From Mantis religiosa (taxonomy: Eukaryota; Arthropoda; Insecta; Mantodea; Mantidae), in assembly GCA_030765055.1 (NCBI GenBank), contig CM060947.1:257501773-257565772 (forward strand): a stretch of 64,000 bases of DNA. Direction: 5' to 3'. The stretch's first letter is position 1. Each line of letters starts with the position of its first letter. Of the stretch, positions 36,134 to 47,937 are shown piece by piece. A program made the translations under genes and the position numbers. Under the pieces are notes generated by a model, which was given only the letters and a program-made list of their open reading frames with translations, was not told where the DNA came from and ran no database searches.

Positions 36134-37439
36134 TAGATGTGAAGTTAGAGGCAAATTTGAACTAGATCATGCGATTGAAGCAACAAAAAGAACTTATTGA
36201 AGTAATATGGGAATTTTAACCCTATTCTAATGGTGCACTAAACAGAGAACAATGGAGTGTATCACTTTAGGGAAGTGCTACTGACAGCTGGTCAAAGGCA
36301 TACTGTTTTCAATGCTTTTACAGACGAAGTCTTCGTTACATGAGTAAAACGTTTGACTATACGAGCTCGACCTAACCCTTCCACTTTACCACAGAGGCAG
36401 GCCTACCGCTGCCATTATTAATAACCTTACTCTTCCTCGGATCTCTACCGCTTTCGAGACGTGGCGCCACTATCGATATCTGGTCGATATGGGAAGCTGA
36501 AACCCGCCGTGCCGCTGCTCGGGAGAATTGCCAAATAATCGAAGCCATGTCAGCGGTTTCTTTTCCTTTTTGCTTCCCATTTTCTCTCTCTCTGTGTGTG
36601 CGCCTTCTTCCTCTTGGTGCTGACCCACACACCGTTCGTTCGTTCCGCAGAGGAAATAGAAAACGTTAAATTTCGGCAGCGGAAAATGGGAGTAAGCAGG
36701 AAACAGAATTGAATGCCTAATAACAGTAGTCGATTTTCATTTCCGGGAGGTTTTCTTGTGGCGAGACCATAGGAAACAATATCAAACAACGTTAAACAAT
36801 GCATGGATAATAAATCTCCTTGCGATTGTATTGGAAACCAACAGTTCCACACAATCAAACGGTAAATACTCTTTCTTCTAAGTAAATACACTGCCTGCTG
36901 GATTGTGAAAGCAAAGAAAGAAGTAATCCGAGGTAATTTATTGTTATTTCACATAAACCGCTTGTAGGGAAAGCTAGAGTCAAGCGGAGAAATGAAATAC
37001 CGTAGGCGAGACTTGAACCACGATCCTTCCGGTTTAGATCCCAGTGTTCTAAGCAGCAATATTTAGATTAACATTAAACAGAGCACTTTTGAAACAACAG
37101 TTTTGAAATTGAAGACATTCTCGGAAAAACGGGCTAATCCTCAAAACAAAATAGCTTGCGAAAGTGCTGCCTTCTGTTGTTGCGGCAGAGAGCTATCTTT
37201 TCTTGTGTTGGTTTATCATCCAGCAATCATATTACGCTAAATAGAGTTGAAGTTCTTGCGATTCGTGATATGCTATGCGCACAATGTCAAAAATGGGCTA
37301 CCCTATTCATACTCTGTGCCTGCCATCTAGTGACCGGTCATACATTTGGGCCTTGTGACCTTGATTTCGGCCTTATAGCAAAAAAGGCAAGCAGCTTACA
37401 TTTATGTTCCAGATCAGAGGATGGAGTTGGTGAAAAAAC
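36134..37439. other. Intronic DNA, nothing recognised
   Basis: Open frames at 36372-36632, 36550-36891 and 37156-37503 are unassigned and partly low complexity. No repeat structure is visible. Confidence 0.4.
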
Positions 37440-37918
37440 CAGGGCAATGAATCTTTTTCATGTTGTCAACATGAAAACTAACAGAGTCAGGACGGCACGC
37501 TGACCATGGTAGCTCAAGTGTAAGAGCGGCTGGGCGGAAACCAGGAGATCCGTGGTTCAAATCCCGGCCATGGCATTGAATTTTTCATGTTGACTCTGTC
37601 TATCAAAAACCTTAGCCTATATATGGCTAGTGTTGAGATATGATTAATTTCCAGCAATTAACTAAAATAAATAGAGTTAAATGATGAAGCCTGGGACTCA
37701 AGTACTTATGATAGTAAGTCGCCACAAACGGTGTCTCTCGAATACGAGAGCCCCCAGTGGTCTACCGGAGAAATCTACGAGTCACATGGAGAAGTTAATG
37801 TGAGGACGCCGCCAAGTTGGCCATGGTAGCCCAAGGGTTAGAGCGACTGGACGGTAACCAGGAGATCCGTGTTTCAAATCCCGGCCATGGCATTGATTTT
37901 TTGTGTTGAATTTATCTA
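37440..37918 (+). mobile_element. Two tandem family B SINE/satellite units
   Basis: tRNA-like heads lie at about 37502-37573 and 37820-37891, roughly 318 bp apart, with the connecting tail and hairpin segment between them. The second unit is cut at about 37918, within its TTGACTCTATCTA tail, by the mariner fragment that follows. Confidence 0.88.
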
Positions 37919-38220
37919 GACTCTCTATAGGCCTCCTGTAACATTGTATAAGTCGCAACTGAAGATTTTGTGAGACGAAAGCAGAATTTCAAAGCCGCAT
38001 ATTGTTCCTCGCGTGTTACTTCAATTGAAGCGGTAGGTGATACTGAATATGTGTGAACTTAACTGGTTCTCAAAGGCGGGAACCAGGAGTAGCAACAGTG
38101 AAACTACTACGGCGGGTTTGTTTCACATTAAGCTAACAAAATGTAATAAGATTGAACTTTAGTGCGAAAGTTATGACCGTAAAGAAATTATGATCATTCA
38201 TTATTGAACAGGCCCCTTAG
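37919..38220 (-). mobile_element. Mariner element copy 4, 5' terminal fragment
   Basis: This is the reverse complement of the first 300 bp of the family: the terminal TTATTGAACAGGCCCC end, the leader and the first codons (AAGCAGAATTTCAAAGCCGCATAT region). It ends abruptly at the junction with the family B unit, so the remainder was lost by deletion or recombination. Confidence 0.85.
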
Positions 38221-39591
38221 TATTTGCTTTCATGTTTTCTCATAGCGGAAAAAATGGTTATCGCAAGTGTCTTTTCTTTCTTTTTCCTCTTTTTTTATTT
38301 TGTTTGTTTTGTTGAGAACGGGTGGCATTAAATTAATGAGTTTGGTCGTAACAGAAAGTGTTTGGAAAATAATATAATCATGAATTTTAAAGAACAGTAT
38401 AATAGTAGCCTGTATTCCCTATTCACAAAATGTGTCAACTGTGCTGGTGTACATCCATCCAGCCACAGAGAGTGCCCACGTTTCTTAGAGGAAAAGGCGA
38501 TACAGGAAATCCGAGTAAGGGAGAAGTTGTCCTCGGATGCCCGTAGACTCCTATGTACTTGTCTTCCCTCGGTCCCAAGGTCCGGTACATACAGCTCCAT
38601 AGCTGCCAAGGTGGTATCGAGGAAAGAAATCGCAACTCAGACCAGCAATTGTGAGGCTACTAGAACAGACGAAGTCCTTACTACCACACCAGCTCGGAGC
38701 CTACCAAGACATCCCAGGCGGCTCCTCTCTCACCTAACTCGCAGAGGGAGAAGTCCGCACTGTCATCACCAAAGCCGTCAACCTCATCGACCGTCAAGCC
38801 CGTCATAGTCTACGATGCACCGCCCAAAATGCTTAAGACCTATTACACCAAATCAGATTTCCTCAAGGTTACAAACAAAGGGACCGGCAAGAAAGAAAGT
38901 TGTAGATTGTCTAGAAGTTCCTCTTCTGAGGGGTGTTCTGGTGAAGACTCAGATCGACAACTGTCATCATCGTCGATCTCTGTGTCCAACCGGTTTGGGG
39001 TCCTCGAATCTAAGTTTTCTATTGGAAAAGGTACCTCATCCGTCGAATAAATGGACCAAGAAGACACGGACCACACTGCAAGAACGGCAACGAAAAAGCG
39101 CCAGGATAAACCCGACGAAGAAGAAACAGGTGTTAGCCCTACACCGAAGAAAAAGGGTAAAGTGATTCGGCCACCGTTAAAGTCGTCTTAATGTAGAGCA
39201 AATTTTACATCCTATCTCCATAGTTCCAATGGCTATCCTCCAATGGAACATACGGGGTTTAAGAGCACATGGACCAGAACTGGAACTTTTGCTCAGAAAT
39301 CATAACCCCTTGGTGGTATGCTTACAAGAGACTAAGCTACGACCGCAAGACAAGTTTAAAATCAGACGCTACACACAATTGAGGTGTGATATTGGAACAG
39401 AAGAGGGCATTCCAGCTCACGGGGGCACTACGATGCTCCTCAGGGACGACATATTTGTAGATCCCTTACAGCTACAATCGGTAGCTGTAAGGATTAAGCT
39501 GCCATCAATCGAATTTTGCATTTACAATATATATGTACCGCCATCAGATGACCTCTCTTTTGATTGATGTTTCGTTTTATTCTTCTTTATT

Positions 39592-39600
<9 letters not shown>

Positions 39601-39665
<65 letters not shown>
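39601..39665 (+). repeat. GT dinucleotide microsatellite
   Basis: About 32 uninterrupted GT units separate the endonuclease remnant from the LINE 3' end. Confidence 0.98.
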
Positions 39666-39666
<1 letters not shown>

Positions 39667-39786
39667 AATTTTAATAGTTTTATTTATACTTATATAGTTT
39701 TTGGAATTTTTTTTTATCTGGTTTATCCATGACTTGTTTTTGTAAGGGCGCTGATGACCGTCGTAGTTGAGGGCCCTTATACACAA

Positions 39787-39787
39787 T

Positions 39788-39843
<56 letters not shown>
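39787..39843 (+). repeat. ATC microsatellite tail of a LINE
   Basis: About 18 ATC/TCA units end the LINE-like 3' region. Poly-Met reading frames on the opposite strand are artefacts. Confidence 0.95.
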
Positions 39844-40499
39844 TCAATGCGGGATTTGTGTGGTGGCTGGTTAGGTTGCTGTGGCTGAACTTCCTGAACG
39901 ATTGTCGTGGTGCCCTGACCTGTACTGTCGCATTTCTTCTGCTCCGACCACTCGCAGAGTCTTCTCAAATCACTCCTCCTTCAGGGACATAGATGCAATC
40001 TTGTCATAGGTTCATACACAGCTTCAGATACCGTTAATCGAGTACAGGCCTCTTCAGTGCCTTCCAGTGTGTACCTCAACTATCATCTCGCAGGTGGTGG
40101 CATGGAGGTTGTTCCCCTCTGTCGTACTCTAAAGTTTGTAATAAAGTCGGAGAATCGCTCTGTATAATTAACAATACACGAGAAGAAGACCAACCCTCCC
40201 CTGCAACCCCTGGGGTAGTTATTGTGGGAAAATAATGATATCCCTCTAACTCTGTGATGTGTTTATAAATATTAATAAGTCGGTCGTAAAGGCAGCGAGC
40301 CGTAAAAGGCAGGCCACGGAGATAATTCCAGGAGATTTTTAGTAGTGGTGAATATCTTTAACCGCTGGCGCACTTGGCTTGGTTAGCGTTATGGATATGG
40401 GCTAGCTGGCGGTTGTAAACTTTATCGTTTTATCGGCTCCAGAGTGCACAACCACAACAAAAATGTCCTACAACAAACGTTTTGTAAGGAAACAACTGA
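39844..40499. other. Intronic DNA, nothing recognised
   Basis: No supported gene or tandem repeat. Confidence 0.4.
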
Positions 40500-41265
40500 A
40501 CTTCATACATTGAACTTAAGTATTAATGACTTCTATATATACTTCAAGATAAACATTATCTTATTGTAGTTACAAGGGAATACAGTAGACTTTAAGTGAT
40601 AGTCAGATGTTTTATATACATGATTTTCTTTACTCTTCTACAAACACTTATTGCTCTATCTACTTCAAGATAAATATTATATTATTGGATCTTTGAAATG
40701 AAATGAAATGTGTAGTGTTTAACGCCCGCATTTACTACAACGGCACCGCAGGCGATGACACTGATGATACATGAGATGAAGATGGAGCACCGGTGGAATG
40801 AGATGGCTGGGGAAACCGGAGATCCCGAAGAAAACCCACCCCAGCGCCGTGTTGACCACCACAAATCTCCCTTTGCGATCGCCTGGGATCGAACCTTGGT
40901 GAGAGCCAAGCAGTCTAACCACTGAGCCACGGCGCGGCCATTGGATCTTTGAGGGAATGCAGTAGAGTTTAAGTGATAGTGAAATGTTATATATATAACT
41001 TTCTCTACTCTTGTACAAACACTTATTGCTCTATCTACTTCAAGATAAACATTATCTTATTGTAGTTACAAGGGAATACAGTAGACTTTAAGTGATAGTT
41101 GAACGTTTTATATACATGGCTTTCGCTACCCTTGTACAAACGCTTACTGCTCTATCTACTTCAAGATAAACATCATCTTATTGTAGTTACAAGGGAATCC
41201 AATATATTTTAAGTGATTGCAAAATGTTTTAAAGAGGTGGTTGTCTAAGCGACGACGTTCTCTTT
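40500..41265 (-). repeat. 121-bp repeat array, about 4 units, with conserved flank
   Basis: The reverse complement of the 121-bp family, with landmarks CTTTAAGTGATAGT and CTACTTCAAGATAAACATTATC. A SINE interrupts it at 40697-40939. The right end, 41221-41265, matches the flank at 45406-45450 in inverse orientation (AGAGAACGTCGTC on the reverse strand), so the array has a defined edge. Confidence 0.88.
40697..40939 (-). mobile_element. tRNA-derived SINE (family C) with 13-bp target-site duplications
   Basis: ATTGGATCTTTGA flanks the insertion at 40684-40696 and 40940-40952. On the minus strand the head has A-box GTGGCTCAGTGG and B-box GGTTCGATCCC, followed by a body and an ATTTC-type tail at the low-coordinate end. 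The perfect duplications and the interruption of a 121-bp unit show a precise and fairly recent insertion. Confidence 0.95.
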
Positions 41266-41639
41266 CTATATCAATGAGTTAAACATTAATAAGTACTTAA
41301 AGTTTAAGAAAGGTATGCCCAAAAAAATTAAAATATTTAAAAATGAAGATGGTGGAAGTAGGTTTAAGTGGTCTATTAGGGAGGGAAAGGCGATAGATTT
41401 ACTAAAGTGTTAGATTTCATTATAATTTGAGTTGTAATTGCATTTCATGAATGCAGAATTGGAATTATAATTGCAAATCCGTATTCAGTAATGCGGAAAA
41501 TATCAGAGGATATTAAGTGGCAGAGGAATTCAGATCAGAACAAACTGCTTTTCTTTGTAAAAAAAGTGCGGTAGTATGACCTCTCTAGAGAACTCTTCCG
41601 TAATTAAGAGTACTATGGATTTGAGTACATTATACTGCT
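41266..41639. other. Intronic DNA, nothing recognised
   Basis: AT-rich, no supported feature. Confidence 0.4.
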
Positions 41640-42200
41640 AGCATAGATTCAGTGTTTAAATTTTGTTTGCGGATTTTCAGACAAAATAAGCCTCTACTAA
41701 TTTTAGTAAATGTATTCAATATGATTTTGCCAACTTAAAACTTTTTCAACCAAAATTGCAAAATATTTTGCAGACCTATTTGAATCAGCTACAGAACGAC
41801 TAAGATAAAGGTCTAGTTCAACTGTTTTCCTTGCACAATTATTTTTCTATACTAAATTTGCTCCAGGTTTGTCTTAGTAGATTCCTTAGCTTTACTTCCA
41901 TACAAAACAGCTATATTATCCACAAAGAGGTACTTATTAAAGGTACGAATTCTTAATTACAAAAGGCAGATAGTTGTTTATCAATAATAAACATAATTGA
42001 AACTACAAGAGTCCATTTGGGGACTCCATATTTCTGCAGGATAAATTCGGACAAGGTATCATTCAATTTGACGCTTCTGATATCTATAAAATTTCTGCAA
42101 TTTTTGACAATCCATAAAATTTCAGCTTTCTTACAAGTATCTGGTGCAAAACTGTGTCGAAAGCCTCTGATGAATCCCAAAATCGATTAGAAACAGACTT
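41640..42200 (-). mobile_element. LINE reverse-transcriptase fragment
   Basis: Minus-strand reading in several frames gives the RT palm. DSSEAFDTVLHQILVRKLKF is motif A and lies near 42190-42120. YGVPKWTLVVSIMFII occupies the position of GVPQGSxLGPxLF near 42030-41980. LFVDNIAVLYGSKAKES near 41930-41880 replaces the usual FADDT motif C. The pattern is CR1/L2-like. It is heavily decayed and possibly related to the LINE end at 24544-25405. Confidence 0.7.
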
Positions 42201-42353
42201 TTTCTATTAAATCAGGCAGTAAATGTTACTTACGTAATTCAATAATTAGTAGCTACATTTGATATAATAACAAATAAAGGATATCTGGAGCAGTCACATT
42301 CAGTGCTTAGCAACAATCTCCTCCAATATGAACTCGCCTCTACTCGTCAGGGA

Positions 42354-42414
42354 AAATGAAATGAAATGTGTAGTGTTTAACGTCCGCTTTTACTACATAC
42401 GGCACCGCAGGCGA
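42354..42414 (-). mobile_element. 61-bp 5'-truncated family C SINE with target-site duplications
   Basis: ACTCGTCAGGGA occurs at 42342-42353 and 42415-42426. The insert equals the tail-proximal end of the SINE at 40697 (TGTGTAGTGTTTAACG and GGCACCGCAGGCG) and lacks the tRNA-like head, as expected for an aborted reverse-transcription event. Confidence 0.93.
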
Positions 42415-42544
42415 ACTCGTCAGGGAGGCGACCGATGCCATCTACCGCGTCTTGTTGTCCTTATATTTCAACAGACTGCACTATTGCTGCTATAATTACC
42501 TGACTGGTTCTAAAAGGAACTACTCTAAGTTGTAATTTCTGTGG

Positions 42545-42790
42545 AGTATGGAAGCTGCTTCTTCTGCCACATTGTTTCATCTGTGTGGAATCCATCGAGC
42601 TCAGAGTTTCTTCTTAACTATATGGAGAATCGTACCAGGAACTACTCCAGCTTCCCTTGCTAGCTCAATACAAGTACATCAACGATGTTCTTCCAGTAGT
42701 GGTCTAACAACATTCGCATGCACATCATCAATTGCTGACTGCTTTCTGCCAACACCACGTATTTGATCACCGATTTACCTCACCCAACTA
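42545..42790 (-). pseudogene. Mariner-type helix-turn-helix fragment
   Basis: The minus strand reads HANVVRPLLEEHR, a stop, then CTCIELAREAGVVPGTILHI and KKKL followed by ARWIPH. This is the second helix-turn-helix and its ending in mariner-like transposases. It lies downstream of, and is separate from, the transposon at 42866-44101. The catalytic part is missing. Confidence 0.65.
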
Positions 42791-42865
42791 AATGAATTCG
42801 CCCACCTAGCAACAGTGTATTAATACCTCTTGCAACCTGAGTTTTAATGAAGCATCTTTGTTCGT

Positions 42866-44101
42866 ATAGCGCGATCCATATAAATCTGAACCAAGTCAAT
42901 AAGCCATAATTTTTTAACCAAAAATAGCACATACGTACAACTTTTGGAGAATATAAGACATATTTAGAAGATTACATTACACTATTTACATCTCACAGAA
43001 AATGTTGGAAGTGCCCTCCACCAGAATCTATGCATGTTTGTACACGTCTCACCATATTCTCTGAAGTTTTACGGAGAGTATCCTCGCCAATGTTACTTAT
43101 TTTGTTTCGAATGGTTCCTTGAGAACATCAATTGTCCGTGGTCTATTCTTGTACACTCTATTTTTAGATACACACACAAAAAGAAAATCCGGTTACTGCA
43201 GTACTACCTCTCTGCCTCACGGCTGCACGTACCTGGGCCAACGTCGGGAATCCTTCCTCGTCCTCTACGTCGTCGTCGGCTGCTTGCGTTATCCTTGGCT
43301 CTAGCGGCATCTCCTGCATGGATTCTTTTTGGGTTCTCAGTGTGTTAAGGTTAAGACAACACAAACCAACGATAATCTCTGAACTGCTTTTATTTGTCCT
43401 TACATTTGTGGAATCCGGGCACTTGATTAACTGCACTTTCGGCTGACATTTTATAGTACATTTTATTGGACGCGGTACCTCGTCGAACACACCTGAGCAA
43501 TGAGCAACAACTGAGGACTGAACAGGGGTTACCACCCTCTTATATACACACAGCACGGCTTCACTAGGAAAAACTAAGGTTATATTGACCTGTATAACGG
43601 TACATAAAATAGCTAGCATACCATTCTATTGTCAAATATCTGCTCGTTCTAGGCTGTCGTCCGGGAGTGCAGGGTTTCTCACGTATGTCTGCCCAGGTCC
43701 GTTACAATGTTTCATCAAGTCTACAATTTTGCTTTCGCTAACATAACTAGTTACAGTTCTTAAATGTATGATTAATTATTAAGCATATAAGTAAATGAAT
43801 AATTTATACAAGGACCAAAGTTCCTGTTTCACGGTGAGGTTAGCACTGGGAATCTGGGGGGCCACAGAACCTTTGAGATAATTGGATTATCAAAGAAACT
43901 GCATGCAAGTTCCATGGTGTTATGAGATGTAAGGCATGTTGCTCCATATTGCTTGAAATAAGCTTCTCTCAATTCGATATCATGCAGCTGCTCCACAAAT
44001 GTGTTGAAGATACTCATATAAACTTCAGTGTCTACAGTCGTATGAAGAAAACTCTCAGCAATTCTCAGTTTTGTCAATTCTCCCATTGCTACTGAGGTCA
44101 T
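42866..44101 (-). mobile_element. IS630/Tc1-mariner transposase remnant, split by an LTR-like insertion
   Basis: On the minus strand, 44101-43836 encodes a C-terminal catalytic segment: YFKQYGATCLTSHNTMEL, where the usual QQDGA has lost its Asp, then WPPRFPVLTSP. The reading resumes after the insertion at 43189 with the usual D-F-x-F-x-x-x-x-x-K-N-R-V-Y-K-N-R-P layout and continues to about 42990 with ENMVRRVQTCIDSGGGHF. The end near 42866 matches the fragment at 29127. N-terminal domains were not found. Confidence 0.75.
43194..43831 (-). mobile_element. 638-bp LTR-like insertion with 4-bp target-site duplication
   Basis: CGGT at 43190-43193 and 43832-43835 flanks the insert exactly where the transposase reading frame is broken. 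On the minus strand the insert starts with TG. It has a TATA-like GTATATAAG near 43548-43540, two AATAAA polyadenylation signals near 43461 and 43400, and ends in GCAGTA. This is the layout of a solo LTR. The last 150 bp contain an open stretch beginning MQEMPLEPRITQ with an acidic run. The overlapping 151-codon frame at 43619-43164 crosses the junction and is not a real gene. The terminal dinucleotide is unusual for an LTR, so the class is tentative. Confidence 0.65.
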
Positions 44102-45405
44102 TAAGACAAATTTCTACACTCTACGAGCTTTCAAAGGGAAATTGTGGCTTATTGAAATGGTTCAGGTTCATATGGATCACTCTGTATTTACTAAACATAC
44201 TTACAACAATAAACTAAACAGCCTACATTTAAACTTAATAACATGTCTTATGTCTTATTACATGTCTCACAGTAAAAAAAATGATCTTACTTTTTCATTC
44301 TTTTCAGCTTACATAATTTACCGCTAATACCGCCAAATCCTGGCAGTGTTGTTACTAATTTTTAATTGACCCATGTATTTATAGATTTTAGAATATACTT
44401 AACTAATTCATATATCCCAGAAAGTCGAGTTTATTTTACAACACAATGAGTAAGGAAGGAACGACTTGAGATTTCCGTGGGCTTGAGCCGGTATTGAATA
44501 CGTTCCTTTGCCCATGCAGGCAAGACTCGACCTGGTACTACAGCTGCCAGCTCTCTCACTCTTTCTCTCTCTCTCACTGGCGTGGGCTGCTAATTTTGCT
44601 CTGACCTTATTACCTCAAAGGTTTTCTTTGGTCATTCTGAGGACAAGTCCGGCTTTAGGATGCGATTCGGAGCGAGGCGAAAGACCTCTCTTGCTGTGTA
44701 ATCAGCAGAAACATGTACTTCATTTTCTCTACTAGTATTGGATTCCACCCAAAAGGACGATGTCGAGGTTTAACGAGAAATACATGCTCGTGAACCACTG
44801 TTTAAAGCATATCTCAACAAACGGAAGTTAAACATCGTTTTAATATATAACACCACATTCTTTCAATAAAATTCGCACAACCTAGACTGCCCTATATATA
44901 CATCAACATTTTAAAATAAAATTAGTTTTGTAAACGCGAGTAATGATTTGCATTGAGCTGCTACACATTTTAATGAAAACCGAAATAATGAAGTTTCTGG
45001 TTATGTCCTCAGAAGTTCTCTCCATCCTCAAACTCATTTAGAACCCTATAACTGACAAAGCCAGGGAGATAGGCAAAACTAGCTCTACAAAACAATTAAA
45101 GATCTTGAAAATTCACACAATATTATTTATAAATTGCAATGAAAGAAGTAATTTTTATAAATAAACTTTTTCTTTACCTATTACACGGTTAAGTCATATC
45201 GCACGGTGAAGGAAATGATTTCCAAATGAGCCCCAGAAAAAGCAAACTTTATTACTCTGAAAAAAATTAGAACTTGGACACCTTGATTCGCTACCAGCAC
45301 AATAAAGAGGTGGGCTAGATATTAGTTTCTATTTGTTTAAACTGTCCAATACCTATACCATTCCCAATGCGAATTCATCATTCATTTCTCATCTCCTGGA
45401 CGTAC
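44102..45405. other. Intronic DNA with a small family A scrap
   Basis: No supported gene. At 45188-45235 one partial 108-bp family A unit is present in reverse orientation (GTTAAGTCATATCGCACGG). A short CTCT-rich tract lies at 44552-44576. Confidence 0.45.
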
Positions 45406-46640
45406 AAAGAGAATGTCGTCACCCGGACAACCAGTTTTGAAACATTTGACTACCACTTAAAGTTTACGGTTTACTTTTAACTACAATAAGATAATGTTCA
45501 TCTTGATATAGACACAGCAGCACGTGTTTTTACAAGAGTTGAGAAAGGCGTGTATATAAAGCATTTGACTATCACTTAAAGTCTATTATATTCCCTTGTA
45601 ACTACGATAAGGTAATGTTTATCTTGAAGTAGACAGAGCAGTAAGTGTATGTACAAGAGTAAAGAAAGTCATGTAAACAAATAATTTGACAATCACTTAT
45701 GTGTCTGCTATGCTCCCTTGTAAATTCAATAAGATGTTTATCTTTAAGTAGATAGAGCAATAAGTGTTTGCACAAGAGCAGAGAAAGTCATGTATATAAA
45801 ACATTTGATTATCACTTAAAGTCTATTGTATTCGCTTTTAACTACAATAATATAATTTTTATTTTGAAGTAGATAGGGCAATAACTCTATGTACAAGAAT
45901 AGAGAAATTCATGTATATAAAACGTTTGACTTTCACTTAAAGTCTACCGTATTTCCTTGTAACTACAATCACATAATGTTTATCTTGCAGTAGATAGAAC
46001 AGTAAGTGTGTGTACAAAAGTAAAGAAGGTCATTTATACAAATAAATGGGCTATCACTTATGCGTCTGCTATATTCCCTTGTAACTACAATAAGATAATG
46101 TTTATCTTGAAGTAGATAGAGTAATAAATGTTTGTGCAAGCGTAGAGAAAGTCATGTATATAAAACACGTGACCATCACTTAAAATTTACTCTATTACAT
46201 TGTAACTACAATTAGATAATGTTTATCTCGAAGTAGATAGAGTAATAAGTGTTTGTACAAGATTAGAGAAAGTCAATTATATAAATCATTTGACCATCAC
46301 TTAAAGTCTACTATATTCCCTTGTAACTACAATAAGGTAATATTTATCTTGAATTAGATAGAGCAATAAGTGCTTCTACAAGAGTAGAGAAGGTCATGTA
46401 TATAAAACGTTTGACTATCACTTAAACTCTACTGTATTCCCTTGTTACAGCAATAAAATAAAGTATATCTTGAAGTAGATAGAGCAATAAATGTTTGTAC
46501 AAGTGTAGAGAAAGTCATGTATATAAAACACTTGACTATCACTTAAAGTCTACTGTATTCCCTTGTAATTACAATAAGATAATGTTTAGCCTGAAGTAGA
46601 TAGAGCAATACGTTATTTTACAATAGTAGAGAACGTCATG
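45406..46640 (+). repeat. 121-bp repeat array, about 10 units, with conserved flank
   Basis: The flank 45406-45450 (AAGAGAATGTCGTC, GGACAACCAG, AAACATTTGAC) is followed by about ten diverged units. Landmarks are TATCACTTAAAGTCTACTG and AGATAATGTTTATCTTGAAG. Units carry many point changes and small indels relative to the array at 58305, so this array is older. Confidence 0.9.
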
Positions 46641-47937
46641 TCAGCGAAACACATCAGTTTCAAGATTTATTTATGAGTTACTTTATATTTATATTACCGA
46701 AAGGTAATAGGTGTTTATTTGGACGTATGAATTTTTACCATAGCTTCCTTCGTTAGGGTGGTTAAGCTGGTGGCCATTTACTACACGTAAAATAACTTTA
46801 GCACCATAAACAGACATCCAGAGCATTCATTGTCTTATAATATTTTTAAATTTCAAGCAAAAGGACTTCGAGAAGATATAAAATGAAAACATATTCCTGT
46901 ATGATGACTTTGCTTGTGTGTCCAGTTCAGTTGACTTAACGTTGATCAGGGAATATGCAGCTTGACAGAGTATATTGACTGTTCCTTTTTCTGTACCTTC
47001 GTCGCTTTGTTTGTCTTCTGTTCGCAGAGTATGATGACCTTCTTCAGATGACTTCACCTCTCGCCTTCCGAGAGGGCATTAATTTGAAAAGTCGCCGTTC
47101 TCATGTTTGTTTTCCTTAACTGGACTTTTTTCTTTATTAAACTTGCAATGTAAACGGATAGAGTTTCTGAAGCTTATGCTGGAGTAAAGCGTATAAGAAA
47201 ATTGTTATAAAAATATAATTTCAGCCGTTTTAATTCTTCCGTCTTTCTAGATAAGGTACAGGCTGTGTTGAATTCCACAGTGGAACTAAGCTATTTGAAG
47301 TTTAGTTTTAGCTATATATAAGTATCTCAACCTTGAGAGGACGGATGCACCGCCGTGCGAGAGTGGTGAAGAAGTTGCCTGCACCGCAGGGTGATTAGCT
47401 CAAAGTATAAGCTGCACCAGATAAGTCAGCCGCAACTTTTTCTTTTGCAGGTTAGGCCACCTATAATGTGAACACTAGTCAGTTTTGCGCTTACTAAATT
47501 GTATTGCTCCACGTTCTCAGAAATAGGAATGCGCAAAATGCAGAGGAATAGCGGTTTAACAAATAAAACGTATTGCTACTTAGGGAAAGCTCAAAAACAT
47601 ACGACTCCTTTACTGAGAGCGAATTCCAGTTAACAAGTGATTTCACAAACTCCTTGTTGGGGTATACATGGCAAAGTAATACAGTAAACGCCTCGGAGAT
47701 CATATGAGTAGACGAACAACGTCAGCTAAAGCGAAAATGGCGGATTCTTGTACTTAGAGTAGGTGTTGACTGCCAAAGTTAAGAAAAAATTTGACAAACG
47801 CTTCATTCAACAGTCAAAACGGACATATTATTAAACAACGGTTGGTTTACATTTTTTCTTAAACTACTCCTCGTACATCTCTATTAAATTTAAAAGTTAA
47901 AGTTAGCCATTTCATACGAAAAATAAAAAATAATATC
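46641..47937. other. Intronic DNA, nothing recognised
   Basis: The frames 46827-47057 and 47494-47703 are unassigned. No tandem repeats seen. Confidence 0.4.

Larger units (their letters stand above)
38380..39843 (+). mobile_element. I/Jockey-like LINE, ORF1 end and endonuclease start, internally deleted
   Basis: Positions 38410-38560 encode the last zinc knuckle of a gag-like ORF1 (KCVNCAGVHPSSHRECPRF) followed by the typical EKAIQEIRVREKLSSDARRL. ORF2 begins at 39229 (MAILQWNIRGLRAHGPELE) with VVCLQETKL, the catalytic Glu motif of the EEP endonuclease, and runs to 39567. A GT microsatellite follows. Positions 39745-39843 then look like the 3' end of the same type of LINE, with a GC stem (GGGCGC to GGGCCC) and an ATC tail. 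The RT is missing, which I infer to be an internal deletion. Confidence 0.75.

Noticed and set aside
43164..43619. 151-codon minus-strand open frame with an acidic C-terminus
   Set aside because: It spans the LTR-like insert and crosses the insertion junction into the transposase remnant, so it cannot be one gene. Only the acidic stretch inside the insert is kept as an observation.
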